Origin: Orientallactaga sibirica
Taxonomy: Eukaryota; Chordata; Mammalia; Rodentia; Dipodidae
Assembly: GCA_036365145.1 (NCBI GenBank)
Contig: JAEOAD010000031.1
Span: forward strand, 5,924,001-5,988,000
Length of the DNA: 64,000 bases
Direction: 5' to 3'
A program made the translations under genes and the position numbers. Of this stretch, positions 42,565-54,829 are shown piece after piece (positions within the stretch are counted from its first letter, which is position 1; the number at the start of each line of letters is the position of its first letter). The notes below the pieces were generated by a model. The model was not told the DNA's origin, made no database searches, and saw only the letters and a list, made by a program, of their open reading frames with translations.

Positions 42565-43110
42565 GGGGCTGGGGAGATGGCTCATTTGGTAAAGCATTTG
42601 TTGAACAAATATGAAGACCTGTGTTTAGGATCCTAGCACCCATGTAAAAAGCTGGGTGTGAGCTCGTGGCACATGCCATTAGTCCCAGCACTTGGGAAGC
42701 TGAAGCAGGAGGGTTGAAGTAAGTTCAAGGCTAGCCTGGGGCTACAGAGTGAATTCCAGATCAGCCTGGGCTATAATAAGACCCTACCTCAGACCCCCCC
42801 CCCAAAAAAAGTAGAGGGGCTGTAGAGATTGCTCAGTGGATAAAGTGCTTGCTACACAACTCGGAGTACCTGAGTTCAGGTCCGCAGACCCCATGCAAAA
42901 GCCAGAAGCTGTGAAAGGCTTCTGTAATCCCATTGTACCTATGATGAGAAGGGAGACAGAGACAGGAGAATTTCCCTGGAAGGCCACCCAGGGAGCAGTG
43001 AGCAAGAAAGACTCTGCTTCAAATGAGATGGAAGGTGAGAACTGACCTAAGAGCTGTCAGCTGACTTCCAGACATGTGCCACGACAGACAGACCCACACA
43101 TACCAAATAT
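42565..43110 (+). mobile_element. Two composite (tRNA-like plus B1-like) SINEs
   Basis: 42565-42805 joins a tRNA-like head to a nearly full B1 tail. 42822-43110 is a second, more degenerate B4-like copy. Confidence 0.7.
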
Positions 43111-43161
43111 GACACACAATAAGATCGTGGTAAAGCACAGACTAGAATGCAGTCTCTAGGG

Positions 43162-43700
43162 GCTGGAGAGATGGCTCAGTGGAGTTGGAGAGATGACTGA
43201 GCGGTTAAGGTCTGTGCCTGAGAAGCCTAAGGACCCAGGTTCGATTTTCCAGGTCCCATGATGCATAAGGTGGCACATGCGTCTAGAGTTGGTTTGTAGT
43301 GGCTAGAGGCACTTGAATGCCCATTCTTTCTCTCTCTCTCTCAAATAAGAATAAACAAGTAAAATAAAAATGTGCTCCCCCATTCCTGGTTCGAGACGGC
43401 TCAGTGGTTAAGGTGTTTGCCTGCAAAGCCTAACAACCAGAGTTTGCTTCCCAAGTACCCACATACAGCTGGATGCACAAAGTGGTGCCTTCATCTGGAG
43501 TTCATTTGTAGTGGCTAGAGGCCCTGGCATACCCATTCTCTCTCTCTGCCAGGTGTGGTGGTGCACACTTTTAATCCTAGCCCCTGGGGAGATCAAGGTA
43601 GGAAGATCACCATGAGTTCAAGGCCACCCTGAGACTACATAGTGAATTCCAGATCAGCCTGGGCTAGAGTGAGACCCTATCTCAAAATAATAAATAAATA
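43162..43700 (+). mobile_element. tSINE with doubled head, second tSINE and B1
   Basis: 43162-43367 begins with two successive heads (ggctggagagatggctcagt then gttggagagatgactgagcg). A tSINE 43388-43545 leads directly into B1 43547-43700. Confidence 0.8.
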
Positions 43701-43975
43701 AATGTTGCTGTAAAAGCATATTGTGGATGTGGTTTACATTTATAATTCCTTGACTTTAAGTAAATAAGTAACCCTCTATAATGTGGATGGGCCTCATCCA
43801 ATCAGTTGATGGCCTTAGGATTAAAAGAAGAAATTCTGCCTCAAGACTGTAACCTATAGGTATTGCCTAAGTCTCCAGCCTGCTGGCCACAAACTTTGGA
43901 CTTGTCAGTCCCACAACTGCATGAGCCAATTTCTTAAAATAAATCTGTCCAAGTCTCTGAGTCAGAGTCAGTCTT
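43701..43975 (+). mobile_element. Possible ancient LTR fragment
   Basis: gatgggcctcatccaatcag, gaaattctgcctcaagactg and gcatgagccaatttcttaaa followed by AATAAA resemble an old LTR family widespread in mammals. I cannot name the subfamily with confidence. Confidence 0.4.
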
Positions 43976-44009
43976 TCTCTCTCTCTCTCTCCATATATAT
44001 ATATATATG

Positions 44010-44697
44010 TCTTTATTTTTGTGGAGAGTCCTGAGACCAACACGTTGATTCCTACTAACTGTTTATGAGTCCTCTCTCCCTTGCAGAGTAGATGGTGACC
44101 ACAAGGAAACAGAAGAGCCTTCCTTTTAAGGAAAAGACACCCAGTGGGGAATAGGAATCAGAAAATAGTCCCCAAGGGACCAAGAATGAATGAATGATCC
44201 AGAGAGTCACACACTCAGCAAAGTGTAGTCTCTGCTCCTAGGCCCCTGGAAGCCACAGACCCCTTGATCCTCCACCCCAAAGCTCACCCATCCTTTACTG
44301 CAGAGGAGGGAAACACATCTCTCCATGGCAGGACAGTGGCCTTGGTGGAGGGAGACCCTTTGACTGTGCAGTATCAAAGCTGGTCTTAGAATCTTCACTA
44401 TCATTACTAACTTTGGGGACCCTTCTGCCAATGCTACCATCTTACAGAGGTGGAAATTGAAGCCCTAAGGTCACCTGTGTCACTTGGGAGCCTGACTCCT
44501 ATTTTGTTTCTACAATGAACTAAACATAACACTCCTGCCCCAGACCCTGGGCAGGACATTTGCCTTCCTGAAAGGTGGGCATGGCGAGATGTCCAAAGAA
44601 AGGATTTCCACCACTCAAGCCTCCTGCAGGAAGTGTTTTGAGCTTAAGTTTTACCATGGAGCTGCCCTTGCCCTCATGCTAAAGTAGTCCATAAAGG
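44010..44697. other. ZNF710 intron 1, unique block
   Basis: About 690 bp with no repeat or gene visible. Confidence 0.45.
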
Positions 44698-44885
44698 GGG
44701 CTGGAGAGATGGCTTAGCACTTAAGACACTTGCCTGCAAAGCCAAAGGACCCAGGTTTGATTCCCCAGTACCCACGTAAAGCCAGATGCACAAGGTGGTA
44801 TATGTCTGGAGTTCGTTTGTAATGACTAGAGGCCTTGACATGCCCATTCTGTCTCTCTCTTTCTCTCTCAAATAAAGCATTTTAA
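44698..44885 (+). mobile_element. tSINE
   Basis: Complete sense copy. Confidence 0.88.
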
Positions 44886-45261
44886 GAAAGAAAACGTAGT
44901 CCACAAAGGGAGAGAGAACAGCAACCAGCACTGTCTGCGCACCAACCAGGCAGGACATCTCACTCTGCTCTTGAACCCACTGCACTTGCGATCAAAGAAC
45001 CTATGTGAACTTGCCTGGCTGGTCCCTGCCTCTGCAGCTGTTTCGCTCCATGCTACTTTCTCCTCCTCCATGTTCTGGCCACATGGGCTTTGTTCATTGT
45101 CCATAACTGACTTGCTTACATGTGACCTTTTCACATGCTGTTCCATGTGCCTATAACGCATGCGCTTAGGTTCCATAGCCTTCCACTTTCAGTTCAACTG
45201 CCTTCCCCTGCTCCCACAGGTTTAGTTGCCCAAGTTTTCACCAAGTTCAATACTGCTCCTT

Positions 45262-45403
45262 GCCAAGTGTGGTGGTGCACACCTGTAATCCTGGCACTTG
45301 GGAGTATGAGGCCAGCCAAGGCTATACACAAGCCCCTGACTCAAAACAAAACAAAACAAAACAAAACAAAACAAAACAAAACAAAACAAAACAAAACAAA
45401 ACC
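45262..45403 (+). repeat. Old B1 with (AAAAC)12 tail
   Basis: Truncated B1 45262-45342 whose tail has expanded to 12 perfect AAAAC units at 45343-45402. Confidence 0.88.
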
Positions 45404-45432
45404 TTTTTCCTTAGTGGACTGTAAAATAATTC

Positions 45433-45595
45433 TTTTTTTTTTTTTTGGTTTTTGCGAGGTAGGGTCTCACTCTGGTCCAGGCTGACCTGGAATTAACTAT
45501 GTAGTCTCAGAGTGGCCTTGAACTCTCAGTGATCCTCCTACCTCTGCTGGGATTAAAGTGCTGGGATTAAAGGTGTGCGCCACCACGCCTGGCTT
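45433..45595 (-). mobile_element. B1 with short internal duplication
   Basis: ctgggattaaag occurs twice in a row near 45547-45570. Confidence 0.85.
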
Positions 45596-46003
45596 TGTAA
45601 AATAATTCTTAATGATGTTAATGATTTATTTGTTAGCACAATCATTTGCTTAATATCTGGCATCCCAGTTAGATAACAGATTTTCCCAGGGGCAGGGACC
45701 TTGTCTGTTTGCTCACCATGGCACCCCAGCAGAGTCCACATAGAGAATGAGTCATTAGCCTTCGGAGAAGGTGAAGAAAAGGAAGCCACTTGCTGAGCCA
45801 ACTTTGGAAACCTGCCAGGTAGGAAGCCCCTGCCTTCCCTTCCCTTCCCTGAGGGTCAGGAACAGATCCTCTTCCCAGGGGGAAGAGACCACAGACCTTT
45901 ATGTTTCTGGAAGGCTCCTTGTCTTTCCTCTAATCCCAGAAGCAAAAAGCACATGTGTCCTCCAAATAAGGATACTCTGTGACGGACTAAAAGTCACCAG
46001 TGT

Positions 46004-46440
46004 AATGGGGCGTGGTGGCTCTCGCTGATCATCTCAGCACTTGGGGAAGCAGAGAGAAGAATATCACTATGAGGGCTGCAGAGATGGCTTAGTGGTTAAA
46101 GGCAGTTGCCTACAAAGCCAAAGGACCCAGGTTCAACTCCCAGAACCCACATAAGACAGATGCACAAGAGGGTGCATGCGTCTAGAGTTCACCTGCAGCA
46201 GCTGGAAGCCCTGAGCACATGTTCTCTATCTGCCTCTTCCTCCTCCTCTCTATCTCAAATAAACAAATAAAAATAAAATAGATTAAGAATATCACCATGA
46301 GAGCCGGACGTGGTGGTGCACGCCTTTAATCCCAGCACTTGGGAGGCAGAGGTAGGAGCATCACCGAGAGTTCAAGGCCACCCTGAGATGACATAGTGAA
46401 TTCCAGGTCAGCCTGGGCTAGAGTGAAACCCTACCTCGGA

Positions 46441-46473
<33 letters not shown>

Positions 46474-46667
46474 AAAACCCCAAAAAGAATATCACCATGA
46501 GGCCGGGCGTGGTGGCGCACGCCTTTAATCCCAGCACAACAACAACAACTGAGAACAACAACAAGGTCAGCCTGAGCCAAAAAAAAAAAAAAAAAAAAAA
46601 AAAAAAGAATATCACCATGAGTTGGAGGTCAGCCTGGGATGGAGTGAGACCTTGCCTCAAAAATAAA
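46004..46667 (+). mobile_element. Old B1 with three SINEs inserted successively at one target site
   Basis: The host B1 is split into 46004-46073 and 46605-46667. The target AAGAATATCACCATGAG recurs at 46057-46073 (one mismatch), 46285-46301, 46485-46501 and 46605-46621. Between these copies sit a tSINE (46074-46284), a B1 with an AAC-rich tail (46302-46484) and a second B1 (46502-46604) whose middle is replaced by AAC repeats and a 30-A tail. Each insertion re-duplicated the same target. Confidence 0.88.
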
Positions 46668-46893
46668 GAGCCGGGCACTCGGGAGGCAGAGGTAGGAGGA
46701 TCGCCGTGAGTTTAAGGCCACCCTGAGACTACATAGTGAATTCCAGGTCAGCCTTGGCTAAAGTGAGACCCTACCTCGAAAACGCTAAATAAATAAATAA
46801 ACAAACAAATAAATAAATAAAATAAGCAAGCAAGCCAGGCATGGTGGTGCTACCCTGAGATTACAGACTGAATTCCAGGTCAGCCTACCTCAA

Positions 46894-46938
<45 letters not shown>

Positions 46939-46940
46939 TA
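46668..46940 (+). mobile_element. Two deleted B1 copies and (AAT)n
   Basis: B1 46668-46800 lacks its head, B1 46830-46890 lacks its middle, and its tail is an AAT microsatellite at 46892-46934. Confidence 0.8.
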
Positions 46941-47280
46941 GGGCTGGAGAGATGGCTCAGTGGTTAAGGCACTTGCTTGTAAAACCTAAGGACCCAGGTT
47001 TGTTTCCTTAGTACCCATGTAAACCAGATGCACAAGGTGGCATATGTGTCTGGAGTTCTTTTGCAGTGGCTAGAGGTCCTGGCACACTCATTCTCTATCA
47101 GTCTCTATCTCTCTCTGCTTACAGAGCACTAAATAAAAACATTTTTAGCTGGGCGTGGTGGCGCACGCCTTTAATCCCAGAATGCAGGAGGCAGAGGTAG
47201 GAGGATCGCCGAGTTCCAGGTCAGCCTGAGCTAGAGTGAGACCTTACCTTGAAAAACAAAACTAAACAAAACAAAATCAG
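46941..47280 (+). mobile_element. tSINE plus B1
   Basis: Sense tSINE 46941-47145 directly followed by sense B1 47146-47280, the same pairing as at 25188 and 43388. Confidence 0.86.
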
Positions 47281-47289
47281 CTTAATGTT

Positions 47290-48380
47290 AGCAGGGAAAA
47301 AGAAATCAAACTTTAGCTCACAAGTTTAAGGGGCAAAGGTAAGAATTCAACGAAGATACTGCAGGAACATTTATTGGGCTTGAACTTTGTCAGGCCCTGG
47401 GATGGGCACATGTAACTTCTAACCTCTGAGCAGCTCTCCATGAGACAGAGTCAGAAAGTGAGGCTGATGTAGCAGGCAGCATGGAGCAGTCTTCCCTCTG
47501 GGACTCTGCTCTGTCAGATCTGGGTGGGGATGGGCTTTCTGGGTCATATTTTCCTCCCTTGACCACTCAGTTTGGACCTAGGAACCCCTCGTGGCTTCCC
47601 TTCCTCTTTACCCAGCCTCATCTCAGGTCTTTCTCTCATAGAACCCTCCGCCTTCTCCATCCTGTCTTCCTCTCCCTCCATTCCTCCCCTCTTCTGTTTC
47701 CATGGCAACCCCATCCTCCGCTCTGCCACTCGGTCTTGCGTTCCCATCTCATCTCTTTCTTTTCTCTTTCATCTGTCCCCTCATCGCAGTATAGAGTCCA
47801 AATCCCCCCCATGTCCTTTGCTTCTGGCCTCTTGCTCTCCTTTTACTCTCCTTTCATCTCCTTCAATGTTCTCTTGTCATCTCAAGGCAACATTTATTTA
47901 TCTCTTGCTTAAAAATAAAAAATAAATTAAAAAAAAGAGAAAAGGAAGGAAGGGAAAAGAAACCCCGTTCCACCGGCCCTGGTTCTTCCACCTCAGTCTC
48001 TTGGGCCTTCTAAGGTCAGAGCTCCAGGACTGGAAGGAGGAGTGAGATATCCCAGATATCCCACTGCCTGCCACAGTGAAGGCTTCAACAGTGGAAGAAA
48101 GCACACAGCTGGGGAGAGTATTGTAAAGTGGCCTGATTCCCAGAGGTGGGTCAATGGAGAGGCTGGAGAACCTACCGAATGGCAGACCAGCCCCAAACCC
48201 CTCAGGTTGCTGTTGCCTGAGGCAGGAAATTGCTGCTCTTCTAGGAAATCCCAATCACAGAGCTGCCCCCAGACCCTTCTTCCAGGCCTACCTTGCCAAT
48301 GTGCTGGGTTTTCAACAAAAGTAGCTCCTCTCCCTTCCTCAAATCAGGTGGTGGAAATCATCAATTCAAGATTCACCTTT
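47290..48380. other. ZNF710 intron 1, unique pyrimidine-rich block
   Basis: About 1.1 kb. 47600-47900 is strongly C/T-rich on the + strand. No SINE; no convincing coding frame. Confidence 0.45.
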
Positions 48381-48383
48381 TTC

Positions 48384-48813
48384 TTTGTTTTGATGTCGGG
48401 TCTCACTCCAGCCCAGGCTGATCTGGAACTCACTTTAGTTTCAGGCTGACCTCCAACTCACCAAGATCCTCCCACCTCTACTGGGATTAAAAGCACGTGC
48501 CTCGCCGGCAATTCAGCTCCTTAAGAAGAATAATTCAGCTCCTTAAGAAGTGCAAACAAGCCGGGCATGGTGGCTCACGCCTTTAATCCCAGCACTCGGG
48601 AGGCAGACTACATAGTTAATTCCAGGGTAGAGTGAGGAGTGCACTCTTGTTGCTGTAAACAAATTCCAGAAAAATGTGCCACTTGGTGCATCTGGCTTTA
48701 CATAGGTTCTGGGGAATCAAATCCTTTAATCATGGGGGCCACCCTGAGACTGTGAGTTCAGCACCCTGAGTTAATTCCAGGTCAGCCTGGGCCAGAGTGG
48801 TGAGACCCTACCT

Positions 48814-48856
<43 letters not shown>
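48384..48856. mobile_element. SINE mosaic ending in a long A-run
   Basis: Antisense B1 48384-48510; a 19-bp direct repeat (AATTCAGCTCCTTAAGAAG, at about 48510 and 48533); scraps of sense B1 (48561-48640), antisense tSINE (48640-48730) and sense B1 (48733-48815); then more than 40 A residues. Confidence 0.7.
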
Positions 48857-48860
<4 letters not shown>

Positions 48861-48992
48861 GTATTGACAACTTTCATATAGACAATAAACCATGATAATT
48901 CTGTCCCCCCCCCCACCACTTTCCCCTTTGAAGCTCACTCTCCATCATATCCCCTCCCCTCTCAATTAGTCTTTTATTTTGATGTCATCACC
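48857..48992 (-). mobile_element. LINE-1 3' end
   Basis: On the - strand it ends with accatggtttattgtctata-like sequence and gaagttgtcaat, matching the stub at 4373-4455 and leading into the same 3' UTR seen at 3183. Confidence 0.6.
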
Positions 48993-49007
48993 AAGATTCA
49001 CTTTTTA

Positions 49008-49060
49008 GGGCTGGGGTTGTGGCTCAGCAGTAGAGCAACTTGTCTAGCATGTGTGAAGCC
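49008..49060 (+). mobile_element. ID-type SINE fragment
   Basis: ggctggggttgtggctcagc followed by a truncated core. Confidence 0.65.
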
Positions 49061-50140
49061 ATGACAAAAGTCCCTGTTTACCAGAGTCCTTAACGGTCTC
49101 TGAGAAAAGGCTAAAACCATTCCTGGGCTCTCCTGGAGCTTAAGTTTGCATTGAAGGTTATCTGTTCTTCCCAGTGTCTTCCAGTTCACACTCACTGAGC
49201 TGCTGGGTGAGGGATGTTTATATTTTCATTTCACAGATGGGCAAACTGAGGCTTGGAGGAATTTAGTCACATGGCCAGTGAGAGCCAAGACAGAACTTGA
49301 GACAAAATTATAACCATCATCTTCCTCCAGGCTGCTCCACTGCTGTGTTTAATCTGCAGTGATCAGAAATGACAGGAGAAACAAAGACGACCCAGGAGCA
49401 GATTTACAAAGAAAAGAATACAAGCCGATTATGGCGGTGGCCCCAGTGACAGAGAATAGATGGGCTGGTGGAAAATGGTATCAAGTCCCCTGGGTTTTTA
49501 GGAGCTCCATGGCTGTGTGAACCTCAGGCATAGCTAGAAGTAGCCTTGAGCCAGGGAGGAGGGCAAAGTCCTGTGGTCCCTGAGTCCTGGACTCCAAGGA
49601 AAAAGTTGTAATACCTGCCTGGCCTGCCCTGTCCACTCAGTTAGCAGAGCTCTCCCAGGACGCAGCAAGCCCCAGGGCCTGAAGCCCAGAGAGACAATGT
49701 CCTACCACTGACAGGACAGCTCCATTACCACCCCCCAAAGGCTGGTCTCAGGGGCCAGAGGAAGCTGGGGGGGGAGTCAGCAGTGGGGAGGAGCCAAGAA
49801 GGCCAACCCTTAACTTTGCAGATAAACAGAGTGAGAGGTGAGGGGCTTGTACCTCAGTACCCCTGTCCTCCACCCCAGCTCCATCATGAAGTGTGTCTCC
49901 CTAGGCAAGTAGCTCAAGCTCCTGGGGGTCAGAAAAGGAGGTACCGCATACTGAGCCCTTCCTGTAGGCCAGGTATGTAGAACATGGCATCTTGGTAGCA
50001 AAAGACATTTTACAAGCTGGGCCAGTATGGACAATGTAGAGCATTCCAGACCAGTAAGGGCTACATAATGAGACCCTGAATCACAAAGACAGAAAGGAAA
50101 GGGAAATGGAAAGAGAAAGAGAAAGGAGAAATGAAAAGAG
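49061..50140. other. ZNF710 intron 1, unique block
   Basis: About 1.1 kb, SINE-free apart from a weak B1-like segment near 50000-50090. Confidence 0.45.
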
Positions 50141-50145
50141 AAAGG

Positions 50146-50345
50146 GCTGGGGAGATGCCCAGGTTGGCAAAGCACTTACTATGCAGCATAAGGACCTGAG
50201 TTCAGATCCCTGGCAGCCTGCCTGTAATCCTCACACTCGGGAGGCAGAGGCACATACACACGCACACACATACAAACACACATGTCCACCCACACAAGCA
50301 AGAATGTGCACATGCATGCACACCACACACACCTATGCATGCAAA
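50146..50345 (+). mobile_element. B4-like SINE with (CA)n tail
   Basis: Composite head 50146-50250 and an impure CA tract 50251-50340. Confidence 0.68.
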
Positions 50346-50459
50346 AGCAAAGAAAAACAAGCTCATTTTACAGACAGGGAAATGGAGACACAGGAGATTA
50401 CCTGCTCCCTCTGGTTCACGGGTGGAAAGGTGCTGTTGCTGTTGTTATTATTACTACTA

Positions 50460-50779
50460 TTACTATTTATTTGCAAGGAGAGAGAGAGAGAGAGAGAGAA
50501 TGGGCACATCAGGGTCTCTTGCAAGTGACTCCAGATGAATGCACCTGGCTCTACATGGTACTGGGGAATCAAACTCAGGTTATGCCTTTAACTGCTGAGC
50601 CATCCCTCCAGCCTTTATCATCATCATCAGCATTTTTTTTTTAAAGACAGAGTCTCGCTCTAGCCCAGGCTGACCTGGAATCCACTATATAGTCTCGGGC
50701 TGGCCTTGAACTCACAGCGATCCTCCTACCTCTGCTTCCTAAGTGCCGGGATTAAAGGTGTGCACCTCCACACCTGGCT

Positions 50780-50810
<31 letters not shown>

Positions 50811-50830
50811 CATTATTTTTATCATTATCC
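50460..50830 (-). mobile_element. tSINE, B1 and (CAT)n
   Basis: Antisense tSINE 50460-50615, antisense B1 50635-50780, and a CAT microsatellite 50781-50814. Confidence 0.85.
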
Positions 50831-50839
50831 ACTCCAGAG

Positions 50840-52300
50840 GTCAGGAGGGTGCTGGGTGCCAGTGGAGTACAAAGATCTCAAGGACTTCACAGTTTGGTTA
50901 GAGATAAGATTAAGGGCTACAAAACAGTAGTGAAGAATACCAAACAGGAACCAGTCACTAAGTGTGGGGTGGTTTGCTTTTTTTTTTTTCTTTTAATTTT
51001 TCAATCTTAATGGACCAGGAATTCTCTTCCATGGAAACAGCACTGACAGACTGCGGTCTGGCCCATCTCCCCAGCTTGGCTTGTGTGGGCCTTGTCCCCT
51101 TATCTGTGGCATGGGACAATAATTCCCATTTTTCTAGGGCTGCCAGGAGGCTGAATTGAACCCATTGGCTGAGTGAGATGGATGGATGGGTCACAATACA
51201 GGAAGGTCAAGTGGAGGGGCTGTGCAGAGGTTTAGAGACGAGAGATGCTGGTTAAGAAGCTACCACTCTGACAGACCCAGCGGGGACAAGGGCTGGCTCA
51301 ACTGGTGGGAGAGGGGAAGAAAAAGGACAGAGTAGCTACAGGCAGAGAAGTGCTGAGGTTGAAGGACAGGCAAGGAGTGTGGCCTGGCCCAGAGCCCTCT
51401 CCTGTCTCACATGCCAGCATGACTCACCCAGGCCTCCATCCCTGTGGATCCCCTGGCAGTGCTGCCTCCCCAAGCCAGTGCTGTAATCAACATTTATTCT
51501 GCAGTCACCCACATACCCGAGCCGGGTCCGGATTTATGCCAGGAGAGGAGTAAAGAACGTCCCTCTCATTCACCATTCACGTAATGCCTCATGGGTGTGA
51601 AGGGGGGAGGGACAGCTGGGAAAACAGCTCGGCTAAGAGTGTACACACGCAGACGTCAGACACATGCGCTGGCCTCAGAAGCTGTAATGGGAGCAAGGAG
51701 AGCCGCACGCAGAGCCGTTCCTTCCTCAGTCACCTGCTGAAGGGCAACTCCACACAAGCTGAGGGGAGTCTGCTGTGCCAAGAATGGAAGGCCATATATC
51801 CTTGACCCCATGGGCTGGCCTGGGAGGGGCACTCACACATGCAGGAGCAGGAAGAGGCTGCGGCCACGTTAGGGCATTCTACCACTTGCTGGTGGGTCTG
51901 TCGGTACCAGGCACTAACATAGGAGGAGGCTGAGAGAGCTTGGCTGTGGCAGGCTAGAGAAAGAAAGGCAGGTGGAGGTCAGAAAGCCAGGAAATGGCTC
52001 CATGGACAGGTCCCCAGATGAGGGCAGGCCCATGGATATGAAGAGAAGAGCCCAGAGTGGGAAGTGGTTTCTTCTCCAATCTAGATCACACAGGATGGCA
52101 TGCGGGAGCCTATGAGGTGGAGCAGGGTGATGGTTCTCTGTATGTGTGCCAGATGCTGACTTCCAAATGTATGCATATTACCTAAATGTCAAAACCGATT
52201 TTAGTGGCGGTGACTGGTATGAACCAAGAAAATGCCTCACCTTCTCTGAAGGTGGGAAGGGAACGTTCTCCTGGCTCTCCTTGCCATGGGGTAAGAGGAC
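50840..52300. other. ZNF710 intron 1, unique 1.46-kb block
   Basis: SINE-free. A locally CpG-richer part lies at about 51480-51720, including a half cAMP-response-like CGTCA near 51655. Candidate regulatory region; no gene seen. Confidence 0.4.
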
Positions 52301-52305
52301 CCTTG

Positions 52306-52612
52306 GGCCGGGAGTGGTTGTGCACATTTTTAATCCCAGCACTTGGGAGACAGAGGTAGGAGGATCACCATGAGTTTGAGGCCACAATTCCAGGTCAGCC
52401 TGGGCCAGAGTGAGATTCAACCACGAAACACACACACACAAAAAAAATAAATAAAAAATATGGCGCATGCCTTTAATCCCAGCACTGGGGAGGCAGAGGT
52501 AGGAGGATTGCCATGAGTTCAAGGCCACCCTGAGACTATCTAGTTAATTCCAGGTCAGCCTGAACCACAGTGAAACCCTACCTCAAAAAACCAAAAAAAT
52601 AAAAATAAAAAA
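52306..52612 (+). mobile_element. Two sense B1 copies
   Basis: 52306-52435 lacks part of its middle; 52462-52612 lacks its first bases. Confidence 0.85.
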
Positions 52613-53246
52613 AAGAGGACCCTCAGGACAGGCCATGGAGAGTGGACAGGCCATGGAGAGTAGGTGGGACCCCTTTACTTGGGGAAATTAAGTCAGTTTA
52701 GCCATTTTTCTCACTGTGAAGCCTTAAGAAAGTTGCTTTATATCTGAGAGTTTTCTCAATTGTGAAACAGAGTTCACAGCCTCTCCCACAGAATGGAGAG
52801 GATAAAATAAGATCATGGGAATGGACATAGCCCGCATGGGGCAGCTGTGTGAGAGATGGTCATTCCTAGCTTTCACAATCGATGTACATATACAATACGG
52901 ATCACCTAGGGCTACCATTGTTTGGCATACTCTCAGGAACACTACAGTAGTCCATCCCATGAAGTAGTAGACCTACAGAGAAAGTGTCACAGTAGGTGCA
53001 AAGGAGGCCAGAGATGCTGGGAATGAACATCAGCTCACAAACAGTTCAAGCCAGAGTTTTCAGCCCTGGAGGGAGTTCCCAGGCTGCCAGAGGATGGAGG
53101 GCCAGCATCAGTGCCAAGGGGGCTCTGAAGAAGAGAAGGGAAGGAACAAATGCTGCCTCTTCACTGAAAACCACAACTCATCCAGGCTCAAACCTCAAAA
53201 GGCTCCATTCCTAAACAAAGTACAAAAATCCCACTCTCAGGCAGGC
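52613..53246. other. ZNF710 intron 1, unique block
   Basis: Contains an 18-bp tandem duplication (ggacaggccatggagagt) at 52627-52662. Otherwise nothing recognised. Confidence 0.5.
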
Positions 53247-54060
53247 AATGGTGGCTCAGTTTATAATCCCAATACTGAAGGGAATGAGGCAGGAAGATTA
53301 TCGCAAGTTTGAGGCCTGAGTTGCATAGTGAGACCCTTGTCACAACACAAAACAAAATACTTAGAAAGCTGAGGCACTAAACAAACTCCAATAAACAAAC
53401 AAACAAAAAATCCAACTCTCCTCCCTCAAGTATGGACAGCTCATTCTGGGATAGCTGGGTCCCTTCTCAGTTCCAACAGCCTAGAGGAATCACAGGATGA
53501 AAGGCAAGGCCCAAGGTTGAGATCCATACCCCAGTGCCGGAAGAATCTTGAGTGAAGTCCACCCACAGTCACCCATGCACAGCTAGGAGGAGGAGTTCAC
53601 TTCCTCCCTGCTCTGTGGCAAGCGCTGGCTGGGCGGTCCTGGCTCAGAGCACTCAGGCAGGTTTTCACAGGCTCAGTACATCCCTTCCTCCCAACATCCC
53701 TATCTCTGGGTGCCAAATTGCAGTAGGAAATACAAGTGTTACTGGGACTCGGGAAGACAGGGAGGGCAGAGGAATGAGTGCACCCACTCGCCTGGGCACA
53801 GCACTCTACACAGCATGTCAGGATGGTAATGTGATTTAAGGCGCCAGACTCAAGCTCCTGCTTCCTGAAAACACTCAGGGGAGGGCTGGGTATGGAGTGG
53901 GTAGAGCACTTGCCTATCATTTTATGGCTCTGATTTGATCCCTAGCATCACATGAATTGGACAAGGTGATGCATGCCTGTAATCCCAGCATTAAGAAGGC
54001 TGAGATATGAGGATTATTTCGAGTGTAAGGCCAGCCTGGGCTACAAACTAAGATAACAGA
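53247..54060 (+). mobile_element. Old B1, unique spacer and B4-like SINE
   Basis: Degenerate B1 53247-53355; unique 53360-53880; composite SINE 53884-54060. Confidence 0.6.
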
Positions 54061-54361
54061 AAATAGCTAGGGGAAGAAAATACTGTCCCATTGTCACTGA
54101 TATGTACTGGGTACTTAGGTCTGGATAGCTGCTTCTATACCACATGGAAACTTTGTTCCTTGTCATTATCCCTAAACAATACAGCGCACCAGCTATTTAT
54201 ATAGCATTTACATTGTGTCAGATGTCATTATAAGTCATCCAGAGATGATTTACAGCACATGGAGGATGTGTGTGGGCAGTGTGCAAATACTATATCATTT
54301 TATATAATCCCTCATGGATACCACGGGATGACTATAAAAGTAATTTAAAAAGCAGTCTGAG

Positions 54362-54812
54362 CCGGGCGTGGTGGCACACACCTTTAATCACAGCACTCGG
54401 AAGGCAGAGGTAGGAGGATTGCTATGAGTTCAAGGCCACCCTGAGACTACATAGTGAATTCCAGGTCAGCCTGGATTAGAGTGAAACCCTATGGGGGAGG
54501 GGAGACGGGGGGACATCAGTCTGGAGCCAAATATGCTGGAGCATGCCTGTAGTCTTAGGACTCAGGAGGCTGAAGTAGGAGGATTAGAAGTTTACGGTAG
54601 CCTGGGATACACAGTGAGTTCCAGGACATCCTTGGCTACATAGTGTCTCAAATAAATAAATAAATAAAGCCGGGCATGGTGGCTCACACCTTTAATCCCA
54701 GCACCCGGGAGGCAGAGGTAGGAGGATTACCATGAGATTGAGACTACATAGTGAATTCCAGGTCAGCTTAGGCTAGAGCAAGACCCTACCTCGAAAAACC
54801 AAAAAAAAAAAG
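54362..54812 (+). mobile_element. Three sense B1 copies
   Basis: Recent 54362-54495, old 54525-54665 with a TAAA tail, and recent 54668-54812. Confidence 0.85.
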
Positions 54813-54829
54813 GGTGTGAAGCACTAAGT

